Positions 8,571 to 16,420 of a DNA stretch of 64,000 nucleotides are shown here, piece after piece. The notes below the pieces were generated by a model. That model saw only the letters and a list, made by a program, of their open reading frames with translations. It ran no database searches and was not told the DNA's origin. The position numbers were made by a program, and so were the translations under genes. The stretch comes from Peredibacter sp045999315 (GTDB lineage: Bacteria; Bdellovibrionota; Bacteriovoracia; Bacteriovoracales; Bacteriovoracaceae), in the NCBI RefSeq assembly GCF_045999315.1, contig NZ_CP174607.1, positions 1,612,001 through 1,676,000 of the forward strand, given 5' to 3'. Numbering within the stretch: position 1 is the first letter of the stretch; each line of letters starts with the position of its first letter.

Positions 8571-10328
8571 ATGAAGAGATTGGTCCCGTTGTTGAGTTTG
8601 ATGCTGTTGCTTGCTCTAAGTTGTAGCAAGCAAGACAATTTCGATGAAAGGGAAATCAATCTCGTCTCTCCAGAAAAAATCGCGGGCTTCGATCCGATTC
8701 ATGCTTCTGATCAATATTCAGGAAATGAAGCTGGTAAAGTTTACGAAGGTCTGTTCGAATTCCATCCACTAAAGCGCCCATACGAATTAATGCCAAACCT
8801 TGCAGAAAGTCTTCCGACTGTAAGCCCGGATGGTTTGACTTACACTTTTAAATTAAGAAAGGGCGTTCTGTTCCACGATAGCCCTGTTTTCAAAGATGGC
8901 ATTGGCCGTGAATTGAAATCTGATGACGTGATCTACTCACTTAAGCGTCTTGCCGATCCAAAACTGATGGCAAAAGGCTGGTGGTTGTTTGATGAGCGTA
9001 TTGTTGGGTTGAACGAGTGGAGAACAAAGTACTCGGCGTTAGATGCAACAGTTTACGAAGAAGAAATCGAAGGTCTTAAAAAAATCGACGACTATACTTT
9101 CTCAGTAAAATTAAAAGCTCCTTATCCTCAGTTCCTTTATGCTCTAGCGATGCCTTATTCATTCATCGTGGCCAAGGAAGCTGTTGATCAGTACGGGAAA
9201 GAGTTCTTGAACCACCCAGTGGGAACAGGACCATTTATTCTTCCTAAATTCGATCAGTCGAACATGATTGTTTATAACCGTAACCCAAAGTTTCGTGATA
9301 AGTTTTATCCAACTGAAGGTGAAGAGGGCGATGACAAACTAGGTCTTCTGGCCGATGCAGGTAAGAAGCTTCCACTCGTTGATCGTATTAACGTTCATAT
9401 TATCGTTGAGTCTCAGCCAAAATGGTTGTCTTTCCAAAAAGCGAAAGATGATGTGATTGAGCTTAAAGACAACAACATTGACCAGGCCATTTCAAAAGAA
9501 AAAGAACTTCGTTCTGAGCACAAAGAAAAAGGCATTCGTCTAATTCTTAAGCCGCAACTTGATGTGACTTTCTTTGCCTTTAACCACGAAGATAAAACAT
9601 TCCAGAATCGTAAGCTTCGTCAGGCCATGAACATGGCCTACAATCGCGCTGAGGCCAATAAGCTTTTCTACGAGAACACGGCGATTGAAGCTCAAAGCGT
9701 GATCCCACCAGGAATGGGTGGATACCGTAAAGAATTCAAAAATCCATACGTGAAATATGACGTGGAAGGGGCCAAGAAGCTTCTCGCTGAAGCAGGTTTC
9801 CCGGGTGGTAAAGGTCTTCCTGAAATCACCATCCAAACTCGTAACGAAACAATTGCTCGTCAGCAAATTGAGTTCTTCGCAAAATGTATGGATAAAATTG
9901 GGATCAAGATCAATGTGGGCATGAACACATGGCCAGAACTTGTGAACAAAGTAACTAAAAAACAACACCAGATGTACACTATGGCGTGGGGTGCAGACTA
10001 TCCGGACGCTGAAAACTTCCTGGGTCTTCTATACTGTCCAAACCAATCTCCAGGTTCAAACGGTGCTAACTACTGTAACCCAGAGTTTGATGCTCTTTAT
10101 AAGCAAGCAACTGTAATGCAAGATTCTCCAGAGAGAACTGCGCTTTATGAAAAGCTAAACGAGATGGCGGCCATTGATGCTCCATGGGTATTCGGTTTTA
10201 ACCGTACTCGTATGTATCTTGTACAAGCTTGGCTCAAAAACTTTAAATTTATGGAATTCAACCATACACAATTCCAATACCTGAACGTTGACCTTGAAGT
10301 GAAAAAAGAACTTAGTAAGAAGTTTTAG
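8571..10328 (+). CDS. Peptide ABC transporter, substrate-binding lipoprotein (OppA/DppA family)
   Basis: A 585-residue family 5 extracellular solute-binding protein with a lipobox (LLALSC, about 13-18). The early segment GFDPIHASDQYSGNEAGKVY and the later YEGLFEF, LPTVSPDGLTYTFKLRKGV and LRQAMNMAYNRAEANKLF are typical of the OppA/DppA fold. It should bind oligopeptides in the periplasm and pass them to the permease encoded next. It is slightly longer than E. coli DppA or OppA. It opens a tight four-gene operon (gaps of 8, 6 and 2 bases). Peptide versus nickel or sugar substrate cannot be read from sequence, but an oligopeptide is the default. Confidence 0.92.
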   Translation: MKRLVPLLSLMLLLALSCSKQDNFDEREINLVSPEKIAGFDPIHASDQYSGNEAGKVYEGLFEFHPLKRPYELMPNLAESLPTVSPDGLTYTFKLRKGVLFHDSPVFKDGIGRELKSDDVIYSLKRLADPKLMAKGWWLFDERIVGLNEWRTKYSALDATVYEEEIEGLKKIDDYTFSVKLKAPYPQFLYALAMPYSFIVAKEAVDQYGKEFLNHPVGTGPFILPKFDQSNMIVYNRNPKFRDKFYPTEGEEGDDKLGLLADAGKKLPLVDRINVHIIVESQPKWLSFQKAKDDVIELKDNNIDQAISKEKELRSEHKEKGIRLILKPQLDVTFFAFNHEDKTFQNRKLRQAMNMAYNRAEANKLFYENTAIEAQSVIPPGMGGYRKEFKNPYVKYDVEGAKKLLAEAGFPGGKGLPEITIQTRNETIARQQIEFFAKCMDKIGIKINVGMNTWPELVNKVTKKQHQMYTMAWGADYPDAENFLGLLYCPNQSPGSNGANYCNPEFDALYKQATVMQDSPERTALYEKLNEMAAIDAPWVFGFNRTRMYLVQAWLKNFKFMEFNHTQFQYLNVDLEVKKELSKKF

Positions 10329-10336
10329 TAGGAAAA

Positions 10337-11272
10337 ATGATTAAGTACATTATTCGAAGATTGCTCAACCTCATCCCAGTACTGCTCGGGGTGAGCTTTA
10401 TTATCTTTGTGCTCTTTAACCTGGTATCAGGGGACCCAACTGCGGTTCTTCTAGGTAAGAACGCAACTGCCAAGCAAATGGCAGAACTCAGAGAACAACT
10501 GGGCCTTAACAAGCCATTGTTCGATCAGTACCTGGACGTTGTGAAGTCTGCTTTCACATTTGATTTCGGTCGATCATGGGCCACTAAGCAAGAGATCACT
10601 TATATGATCAAGCAAGGTGCTTACCCATCAATGGTTCTGACTGTTCCAGCATTTATCATCGCGACCATTTTCTCGCTCATTATTTCGTTAGTGGTTGCTT
10701 TCTATCGCGGTAAGGGGATCGACCTTTTTGTTCGTATCCTTTGTATCGCTGGTGTGAGTGTTTCGGCCCTGGCCTACATCCTAGGATTCCAATACCTCTT
10801 CGCTTACAAGTTAGGTTGGTTTGAAATCTCTGGATTTGAATATGGCTTCCCGGATTTTGTTCCTTATATCGCACTTCCTGCGATTATCTGGATTCTTCTA
10901 AGCTTAGGACCTGATGTTCGTTTCTTCCGTACCATCATGTTGGATGAGATTTATCAGGACTATGTTCGTACTGCTCGTGCTAAAGGTCTTGGCGAAATTG
11001 TGATCCTGCTTAAACACGTTTTAAGAAACGCACTGATTCCGATCATTACTTATGTGGTGATTCAGATTCCGTCGTTGATTTTGGGTGCGCTTCTTCTGGA
11101 AAACTTCTTCAGTATTCCGGGTCTAGGTGGAATTACCCTGAACGCTCTTAACTCTTCGGACTTCCCGGTGATTAAGGCGATGGCGATTCTTTCGAGCGTT
11201 TTATACATTGTCATGAGTTTAGTAACAGATATTTTATATACCCTGGCTGACCCTAGAGTTAAGTTGAAGTAG
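10337..11272 (+). CDS. Peptide ABC transporter permease (OppB/DppB family)
   Basis: A 311-residue inner-membrane permease with an N-terminal helix (IIRRLLNLIPVLLGVSFIIF) and about six membrane segments. The EAA-type loop that docks on the ATPase is visible near DYVRTARAKGLGEIVILLKHVLRNALIPII (about 213-243). The family's LFNLVSGDPTAVLLGKNAT segment follows the first helix. It forms the membrane channel together with the OppC-like protein encoded next. Confidence 0.93.
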   Translation: MIKYIIRRLLNLIPVLLGVSFIIFVLFNLVSGDPTAVLLGKNATAKQMAELREQLGLNKPLFDQYLDVVKSAFTFDFGRSWATKQEITYMIKQGAYPSMVLTVPAFIIATIFSLIISLVVAFYRGKGIDLFVRILCIAGVSVSALAYILGFQYLFAYKLGWFEISGFEYGFPDFVPYIALPAIIWILLSLGPDVRFFRTIMLDEIYQDYVRTARAKGLGEIVILLKHVLRNALIPIITYVVIQIPSLILGALLLENFFSIPGLGGITLNALNSSDFPVIKAMAILSSVLYIVMSLVTDILYTLADPRVKLK

Positions 11273-11278
11273 AGAATT

Positions 11279-12130
11279 ATGAAAGAGAATTCATTGTGGA
11301 AAGATGCTTTTAAGCGACTCATTAAAGATAAATGGGCCTTTGGTTCATTGATCATCGTCGCTATTTATTCAATTGTGGCGATTCTTGCTGCTACCGGTTT
11401 ACTGGCCGCGGATTGGGCGAAAGAAGTTGGTGCTTCGAATCTTCCTCCAAGTGCTGAGCACTGGTTTGGTACAGATATCTTCGGTCGAGATGTATTGGCG
11501 AAAGTTCTTCACGGTACACAGATTGCAATGTCAGTGGGGCTTGCGACTTCACTTATCGCGATTCCAATCGGTGTGATCCTGGGTGCCCTTGCTGGTTACT
11601 TCGGTGGCTGGATTGATGACGTGATCACTTGGCTTTATACAACTTTTTCTTCGATTCCAAATATCATGCTTTTGATTTCTATCACGATGATTCTTGGAAA
11701 GGGACTCTTCGCCGTTTACATCGCTCTCGGTGCAACAAGCTGGGTGACCCTTTGCCGACTTATCCGTGGTGAAGTAATGAAGCACAAAGAAAGAGAATAT
11801 GTTCAAGCAGCAGGTGCGATTGGTGGCGGACATTTTCGTAAACTGTTCATCCACATTCTTCCAAACGTAACACACATTGTGATCATCAATACGTCGCTTC
11901 AGTTCCAGTTCGCGATTAAATCAGAAGTGATCCTGTCTTATCTTGGTCTTGGTGTTCAAGGTGAGCCTAGCTGGGGAACAATGATTGATGACGCTAAACT
12001 TGAACTCGCGCGCGGAGTATGGTGGCAGCTTGCTGGTGCGACTACCGCCATGTTCATCGTTGTATTAGCATTTAACTTACTAGGGGACGCTCTACGTGAC
12101 GCCCTTGATCCAAAGCTAAAAGGAAAATAG
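11279..12130 (+). CDS. Peptide ABC transporter permease (OppC/DppC family)
   Basis: A 283-residue permease with the family's opening WKDAFKRLIKDKWAFGSLII, the periplasmic HWFGTDIFGRDVLAKVLHG motif (about 61-79) and the EAA loop EREYVQAAGAIGGGHFRKLFIHILPN. Six membrane segments are expected. Second half of the transport channel; it starts 6 bases after the OppB-like gene and ends 2 bases before the ATPase gene. Confidence 0.93.
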   Translation: MKENSLWKDAFKRLIKDKWAFGSLIIVAIYSIVAILAATGLLAADWAKEVGASNLPPSAEHWFGTDIFGRDVLAKVLHGTQIAMSVGLATSLIAIPIGVILGALAGYFGGWIDDVITWLYTTFSSIPNIMLLISITMILGKGLFAVYIALGATSWVTLCRLIRGEVMKHKEREYVQAAGAIGGGHFRKLFIHILPNVTHIVIINTSLQFQFAIKSEVILSYLGLGVQGEPSWGTMIDDAKLELARGVWWQLAGATTAMFIVVLAFNLLGDALRDALDPKLKGK

Positions 12131-12132
12131 CA

Positions 12133-13863
12133 ATGACAACTTCACCACTTCTTTCAGTAAGAAATCTCGTGGTTGATTTTCACACCAGTGAGGGTGTGAC
12201 TCGAGCAGTGAATAACATCTCATTTGATATCCCGGCCGGTAAAACCATCGGTATCGTAGGTGAATCTGGTTCAGGTAAGTCGGTTACGTCACTTGCGGTG
12301 ATGGGACTTCTACAAAAGCCTGCGGCCAAAATTCCTCAAGGGGAAATTCTTTTTAACGGTCAGGACCTTCTGAAGTTTAACGACGCTCAGATGCGTGATA
12401 TCCGCGGAAATCAGATCTCAATGATTTTCCAGGAACCAATGACAAGCTTAAACCCGGTTTTCAAAGTAGGGGATCAGATTGCGGAAACAATCCGTATTCA
12501 CCGTCACGTTTCTAAGAAAGAAGCGTGGGACCGTGCGGTTGATTTGATGAACCAAGTAGGGATTCCTAATCCTTCTGCTTCAGCTCATAAATACCCGCAT
12601 GAAATGTCAGGTGGCCAAAAGCAACGTGTGATGATTGCCATGGCCATTGCTTGTGAACCAAAACTTCTTATCTGCGATGAGCCGACAACTGCACTAGACG
12701 TAACAATTCAGAAGCAGGTGTTGGACCTTCTTCACGGTCTTCAGCAGAAGCATCACATGAGTATGATGTTCATCACTCACGATCTAGGTGTGATTGGCGA
12801 TATTGCTGATGACGTAGTGGTGATGTATCGCTCGAATGTGGTTGAGAAAAATAACGCCAAAGAAATTTTCTATACAGCGAAGCATCCTTATACAAAGGGT
12901 CTTCTAGCTTGTCGTCCGAAGCTTGGAGCTAATCCTCGTCGTCTTCTGACAGTGAGTGACTTCATGGATGATAACGGAGTTGAGAAACACGTTTCAGCTG
13001 AGAGAGTTCAAGTTTTTGAAAAAGAAGATGAACCAAACAGATCTGATGAAATCCTTCTTGAGGTAAAAAATCTTGTGACTCAATTCCCAATTAAAGGGGG
13101 AATCTTCGGTCGCACGGTTGATCATTTTAAAGCGGTGAATGACGTGAGTTTCACTCTTAAGAAGGGTCAAACCCTTGGTCTCGTAGGAGAGTCTGGCTGC
13201 GGTAAAACAACGCTTGGTCGTACGATCCTTCGCTTGATTGAGCCAGCATCAGGTAACATCATCTATAACGGAAAAGACATCACTCAAGTGGGAGCTGAAG
13301 AGCTTCGTCTTCTTCGTCGTAAAATGCAGATCATTTTCCAGGATCCATATTCATCTCTTAACCCTCGTATGACGGTTGCTGAGATTCTTACTGAGCCATT
13401 AAACATTCACAATATTGGAAGTGGTCGTCAGGAACGTCTGGATATGGCGAAGCAGTTATTTGAGAAAGTTGGTCTTAAGGCCGCTCAACTTACTCGTTAC
13501 CCGCATGAGTTCTCTGGTGGTCAAAGACAACGTATTTGTATTGCCCGTGCTCTTATGCTTCGTCCTGAGTTTGTGATTTGTGATGAATCAGTTTCAGCTC
13601 TCGATGTATCAGTTCAAGCTCAAGTTCTAAACCTTCTTCTTGATCTTCAAGAAGAGTTTGGTCTTACATATGTGTTTATTTCGCATGATCTTGGTGTGGT
13701 GAACTTTATCGCCGACGAAGTAGGTGTGATGAATAAAGGTAAGATCATCGAGATGGATAAAGCGAGCCAGATCTATAAGAACCCGAAAGAAGAGTACACA
13801 AGAGCTCTCCTTTCAGCGATTCCAAAAGGTGAAGGTAAGGCTAACCTCGCGGCGCTGGTTTAA
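12133..13863 (+). CDS. Peptide ABC transporter, fused double ATPase (OppD-OppF)
   Basis: A 576-residue protein with two complete ABC ATPase halves, as in YejF and GsiA. The first half has Walker A GESGSGKSV, signature SGGQKQR and Walker B LLICDEPT. The second has GESGCGKTT, SGGQRQR and FVICDESVSALD. Each half ends with the oligopeptide-transporter C-terminal segment (HPYTKGLL and EEYTRALLSAIPKG). OppD and OppF functions are thus in one chain. In the second half the usual Glu-Pro after Walker B is Glu-Ser, a known variant. Its end overlaps the convergent symporter gene by 23 bases. Confidence 0.94.
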   Translation: MTTSPLLSVRNLVVDFHTSEGVTRAVNNISFDIPAGKTIGIVGESGSGKSVTSLAVMGLLQKPAAKIPQGEILFNGQDLLKFNDAQMRDIRGNQISMIFQEPMTSLNPVFKVGDQIAETIRIHRHVSKKEAWDRAVDLMNQVGIPNPSASAHKYPHEMSGGQKQRVMIAMAIACEPKLLICDEPTTALDVTIQKQVLDLLHGLQQKHHMSMMFITHDLGVIGDIADDVVVMYRSNVVEKNNAKEIFYTAKHPYTKGLLACRPKLGANPRRLLTVSDFMDDNGVEKHVSAERVQVFEKEDEPNRSDEILLEVKNLVTQFPIKGGIFGRTVDHFKAVNDVSFTLKKGQTLGLVGESGCGKTTLGRTILRLIEPASGNIIYNGKDITQVGAEELRLLRRKMQIIFQDPYSSLNPRMTVAEILTEPLNIHNIGSGRQERLDMAKQLFEKVGLKAAQLTRYPHEFSGGQRQRICIARALMLRPEFVICDESVSALDVSVQAQVLNLLLDLQEEFGLTYVFISHDLGVVNFIADEVGVMNKGKIIEMDKASQIYKNPKEEYTRALLSAIPKGEGKANLAALV

Positions 13864-15292
13864 GCGCCGAGTAGATCTTTAAGAACAAGAGACTCAAACT
13901 AAATCCCCAATAAACATTCAGGTTCCAGTCCCAAGCTAGGACCTGAGTGTTTAAAAACACTCCGCCCATTCCACAAATATAAGCTCCTACAACACTTGCT
14001 GGCGAGAGTTGGTAGTGGAACTGTTTCTTAAAAATAACTTTCGATGTGAAGAGGGCAAGAAGAGTTCCGCCGGTCCACGATTGGGCCTTAAGACCTAAAT
14101 ACAGAAGACCTTCACTCTTAGATGCGATAATGGCAATCGTGAGAATTCCAACACCCCAGATAATAGAATCAATAATGCCGTAATAGCTCATTTTCTTTTT
14201 ATCGCGGTTCGGGAAAATATCGTTATAAGAGGTCGCACAAAGAGCGTTGATGGTTGAATCGAGTACACTCATGGTTGCAGCCAGAACGCCCGCCACCATC
14301 ACACCCCGAAGACCAAGTGGGAAGTAGTTCACGATGAAGTGAGGGAAGAGATAGTCAGCACCTGCCACATTTGGCATCGGATGAGTCTGATAATAGGCCC
14401 AGAGAAGTGAACCAACACTTAAAAACAGAAGTCCCACTGAGATCGACACGAAAGATGAGAAGAAGATCGCATATTGACCGTGACGAAGTTTCTTATTGGC
14501 CGTTATTCGTTGAGCGAAGTCTTGGTCCACTCCGTGAGTCGACATATCAAATAAGAAACCGCCAGCGAGACCAATTAAGAACGGCCACGGATTCTCAAAA
14601 TTTAAGAATGAAGTTTTACCTGCCGCCTGAGCAAGAGACATCATGTCGCCCCAACTTTGATTCGCCGTTTGTGGAATTAGCATATGAGCAAGTACACCAC
14701 CAATCACAAAGAGTGACATTTGAAGCATATCAGTTCGCACGACCGCTTTAAGACCGCCAATTTGAATATAGATAAGTGTGAGGAGAGTCACGGCCGTGAG
14801 ACCTATGTAGATGTTAACGTTGAAGAACGTTGCCACCATAATGGACCCAGAGAAGAGACGCACGCCGACTGAAACAACTTTACTGAGCGAATAGAAAATC
14901 GCCACGGTTCGTTGTCCAGATGGAAGACCCGTGTGCTTCGCCATGACTTCATAGATGGTGAGACCCTTATCATAGACCTGTGGCAGAAACACGACTGCAA
15001 TTACAAATCGCGCGGCGATCGCACCCATGTAAATTTGGATGAAGGTATAGTCACCTTTGAAGGCCACGGCCGGAATTCCAATAAAGGTCAGGGCCGAAAC
15101 TTCAGTGGCGATGATGGAACAAATCGATTCCAAAAAGGTTAGGGACCTATTGGCCATGTACTTTTCCTGAGCGATTGCCTCAGGTGTTTTAAGCTCACTT
15201 TCATGCATGTCATCCCGGGATTTAATCGCAATCCAGAACACCACAACGATGTAACCAATAATGAATACCCAATCAATTATTTGAAAATTCAT
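13841..15292 (-). CDS. Sodium:solute symporter family transporter
   Basis: A 483-residue polytopic membrane protein of the SSS family. The N-terminal helix IIDWVFIIGYIVVVFWIAI, the SLTFLESICSIIATEVSALTFIG segment and the GGLKAVVRTDMLQMSLFVIGG motif (helix after the first repeat) mark the family, which usually has 13-14 helices. It should use a sodium gradient to import a small solute; the substrate cannot be told. No regulator or catabolic gene is next to it. The start is supported by the clear first transmembrane helix. Confidence 0.88.
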   Translation of the reverse strand: MNFQIIDWVFIIGYIVVVFWIAIKSRDDMHESELKTPEAIAQEKYMANRSLTFLESICSIIATEVSALTFIGIPAVAFKGDYTFIQIYMGAIAARFVIAVVFLPQVYDKGLTIYEVMAKHTGLPSGQRTVAIFYSLSKVVSVGVRLFSGSIMVATFFNVNIYIGLTAVTLLTLIYIQIGGLKAVVRTDMLQMSLFVIGGVLAHMLIPQTANQSWGDMMSLAQAAGKTSFLNFENPWPFLIGLAGGFLFDMSTHGVDQDFAQRITANKKLRHGQYAIFFSSFVSISVGLLFLSVGSLLWAYYQTHPMPNVAGADYLFPHFIVNYFPLGLRGVMVAGVLAATMSVLDSTINALCATSYNDIFPNRDKKKMSYYGIIDSIIWGVGILTIAIIASKSEGLLYLGLKAQSWTGGTLLALFTSKVIFKKQFHYQLSPASVVGAYICGMGGVFLNTQVLAWDWNLNVYWGFSLSLLFLKIYSALKPAPRG

Positions 15293-15424
15293 AGATGTAC
15301 CTCAATAGAACGAGTGTACCGAAAGGGAACCAATTCCGTCCACTTTCACTCGAAAAGTTTTCTAAAAGAAGCTTCAACTGACCTGCTCAATCTTCCGATA
15401 GGTCCTTAGAAGTACTAGGATTTT

Positions 15425-16420
15425 ATGACACAAGATGCGACCTCTACATTCAAACTTCCGGTGAAGGATTTAGCAAAGAAAGTTATTTGCGATGGTCACC
15501 TTTTTCTCAGCAGTGGTGGGAGAAAATTCTATTTGATGAAGCCCGGTGTGTTTGTTGATCCAAGCTTTGTAAAAAAACATGCGCCTCATAATGCGACCTT
15601 TGATTTTGAATCAGTTGTTCATGATGAAGTAAAAGAAAAATTCAAAACGCTTTTCCGTGAGCTTCGTTATCTGCAGTTTGAAAAAGACCTGCGCTTAAAG
15701 TGTTTTGAAATTGTTGCTTACTTTTATCGAACATATTCAAGTGATGAGCATTTCTTGTCTTTCGCTCTCGCTTGTCATGAAGAATTCTGTCAGATCTCAG
15801 TGGAAGATCAGTTGAGAATGCACGAAACCGACATGCATTTTTTTCGGAAGTCTATTTACTCAGCTGCATTCGCAATCATCGTGGGCATGACAAATGATTT
15901 CTATCATTTTTTGATGCTGAAAGATTTTTATAACCTCACCATGGCGCTGGATATTGGCCTGTGTGATACGAGTTATAGTTGGTATGTGTCCCAGGCCTGC
16001 AACGAAGAAAATCGTCAGCCAGGAACAGGGAAAAAATATTTAGAAAATGAAAAAGCAACTGAGCAGGAGATTCAAGTCTTCTTGAAGCATCCTGAGCGTG
16101 GACACGAGTTTTTAAAGACTCATGCCTTATTGGCCCATCCTGAGCTGGCGGAAGTCGCACTTTATCAGCATGAACTTTCTGATGGTAAGGGTTTTCCAAG
16201 AGGTGTGGCAAAAGGTCAGGTCTCAAGTTGGGAGGCCGTTGTGATTTTTGCCGACTCATTAGTTGATATTCGCAGTGAGTATTCGTTTGAGACAGAAGTG
16301 ATTAAGTATCTTCTGAATTTTCAAAACCAGAAGTTAAGAGATCTTCCCGTGGGAAGAGTTTATAAAAAGATGTGTATGGCCTTTGATTATCTGAACTCGA
16401 TGAAGGAGACAGGGACTTAA
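15425..16420 (+). CDS. Degenerate HD-GYP-like protein
   Basis: A 331-residue cytosolic protein. The C-terminal half resembles an HD-GYP domain: HPERGHEFLKTHALLAHPELAEVALYQHE (about 216-244) and then LSDGKGFPRG, where active enzymes have HHExxDGxGYP. The metal-binding HD pair is not seen: the matching place reads MALDIGLCD instead of LHDIG. It probably cannot cleave cyclic-di-GMP and may instead bind a ligand or partner. It ends with TAATG, overlapping the start of the long coiled-coil gene by one base, so the two are coupled in translation. Confidence 0.65.
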   Translation: MTQDATSTFKLPVKDLAKKVICDGHLFLSSGGRKFYLMKPGVFVDPSFVKKHAPHNATFDFESVVHDEVKEKFKTLFRELRYLQFEKDLRLKCFEIVAYFYRTYSSDEHFLSFALACHEEFCQISVEDQLRMHETDMHFFRKSIYSAAFAIIVGMTNDFYHFLMLKDFYNLTMALDIGLCDTSYSWYVSQACNEENRQPGTGKKYLENEKATEQEIQVFLKHPERGHEFLKTHALLAHPELAEVALYQHELSDGKGFPRGVAKGQVSSWEAVVIFADSLVDIRSEYSFETEVIKYLLNFQNQKLRDLPVGRVYKKMCMAFDYLNSMKETGT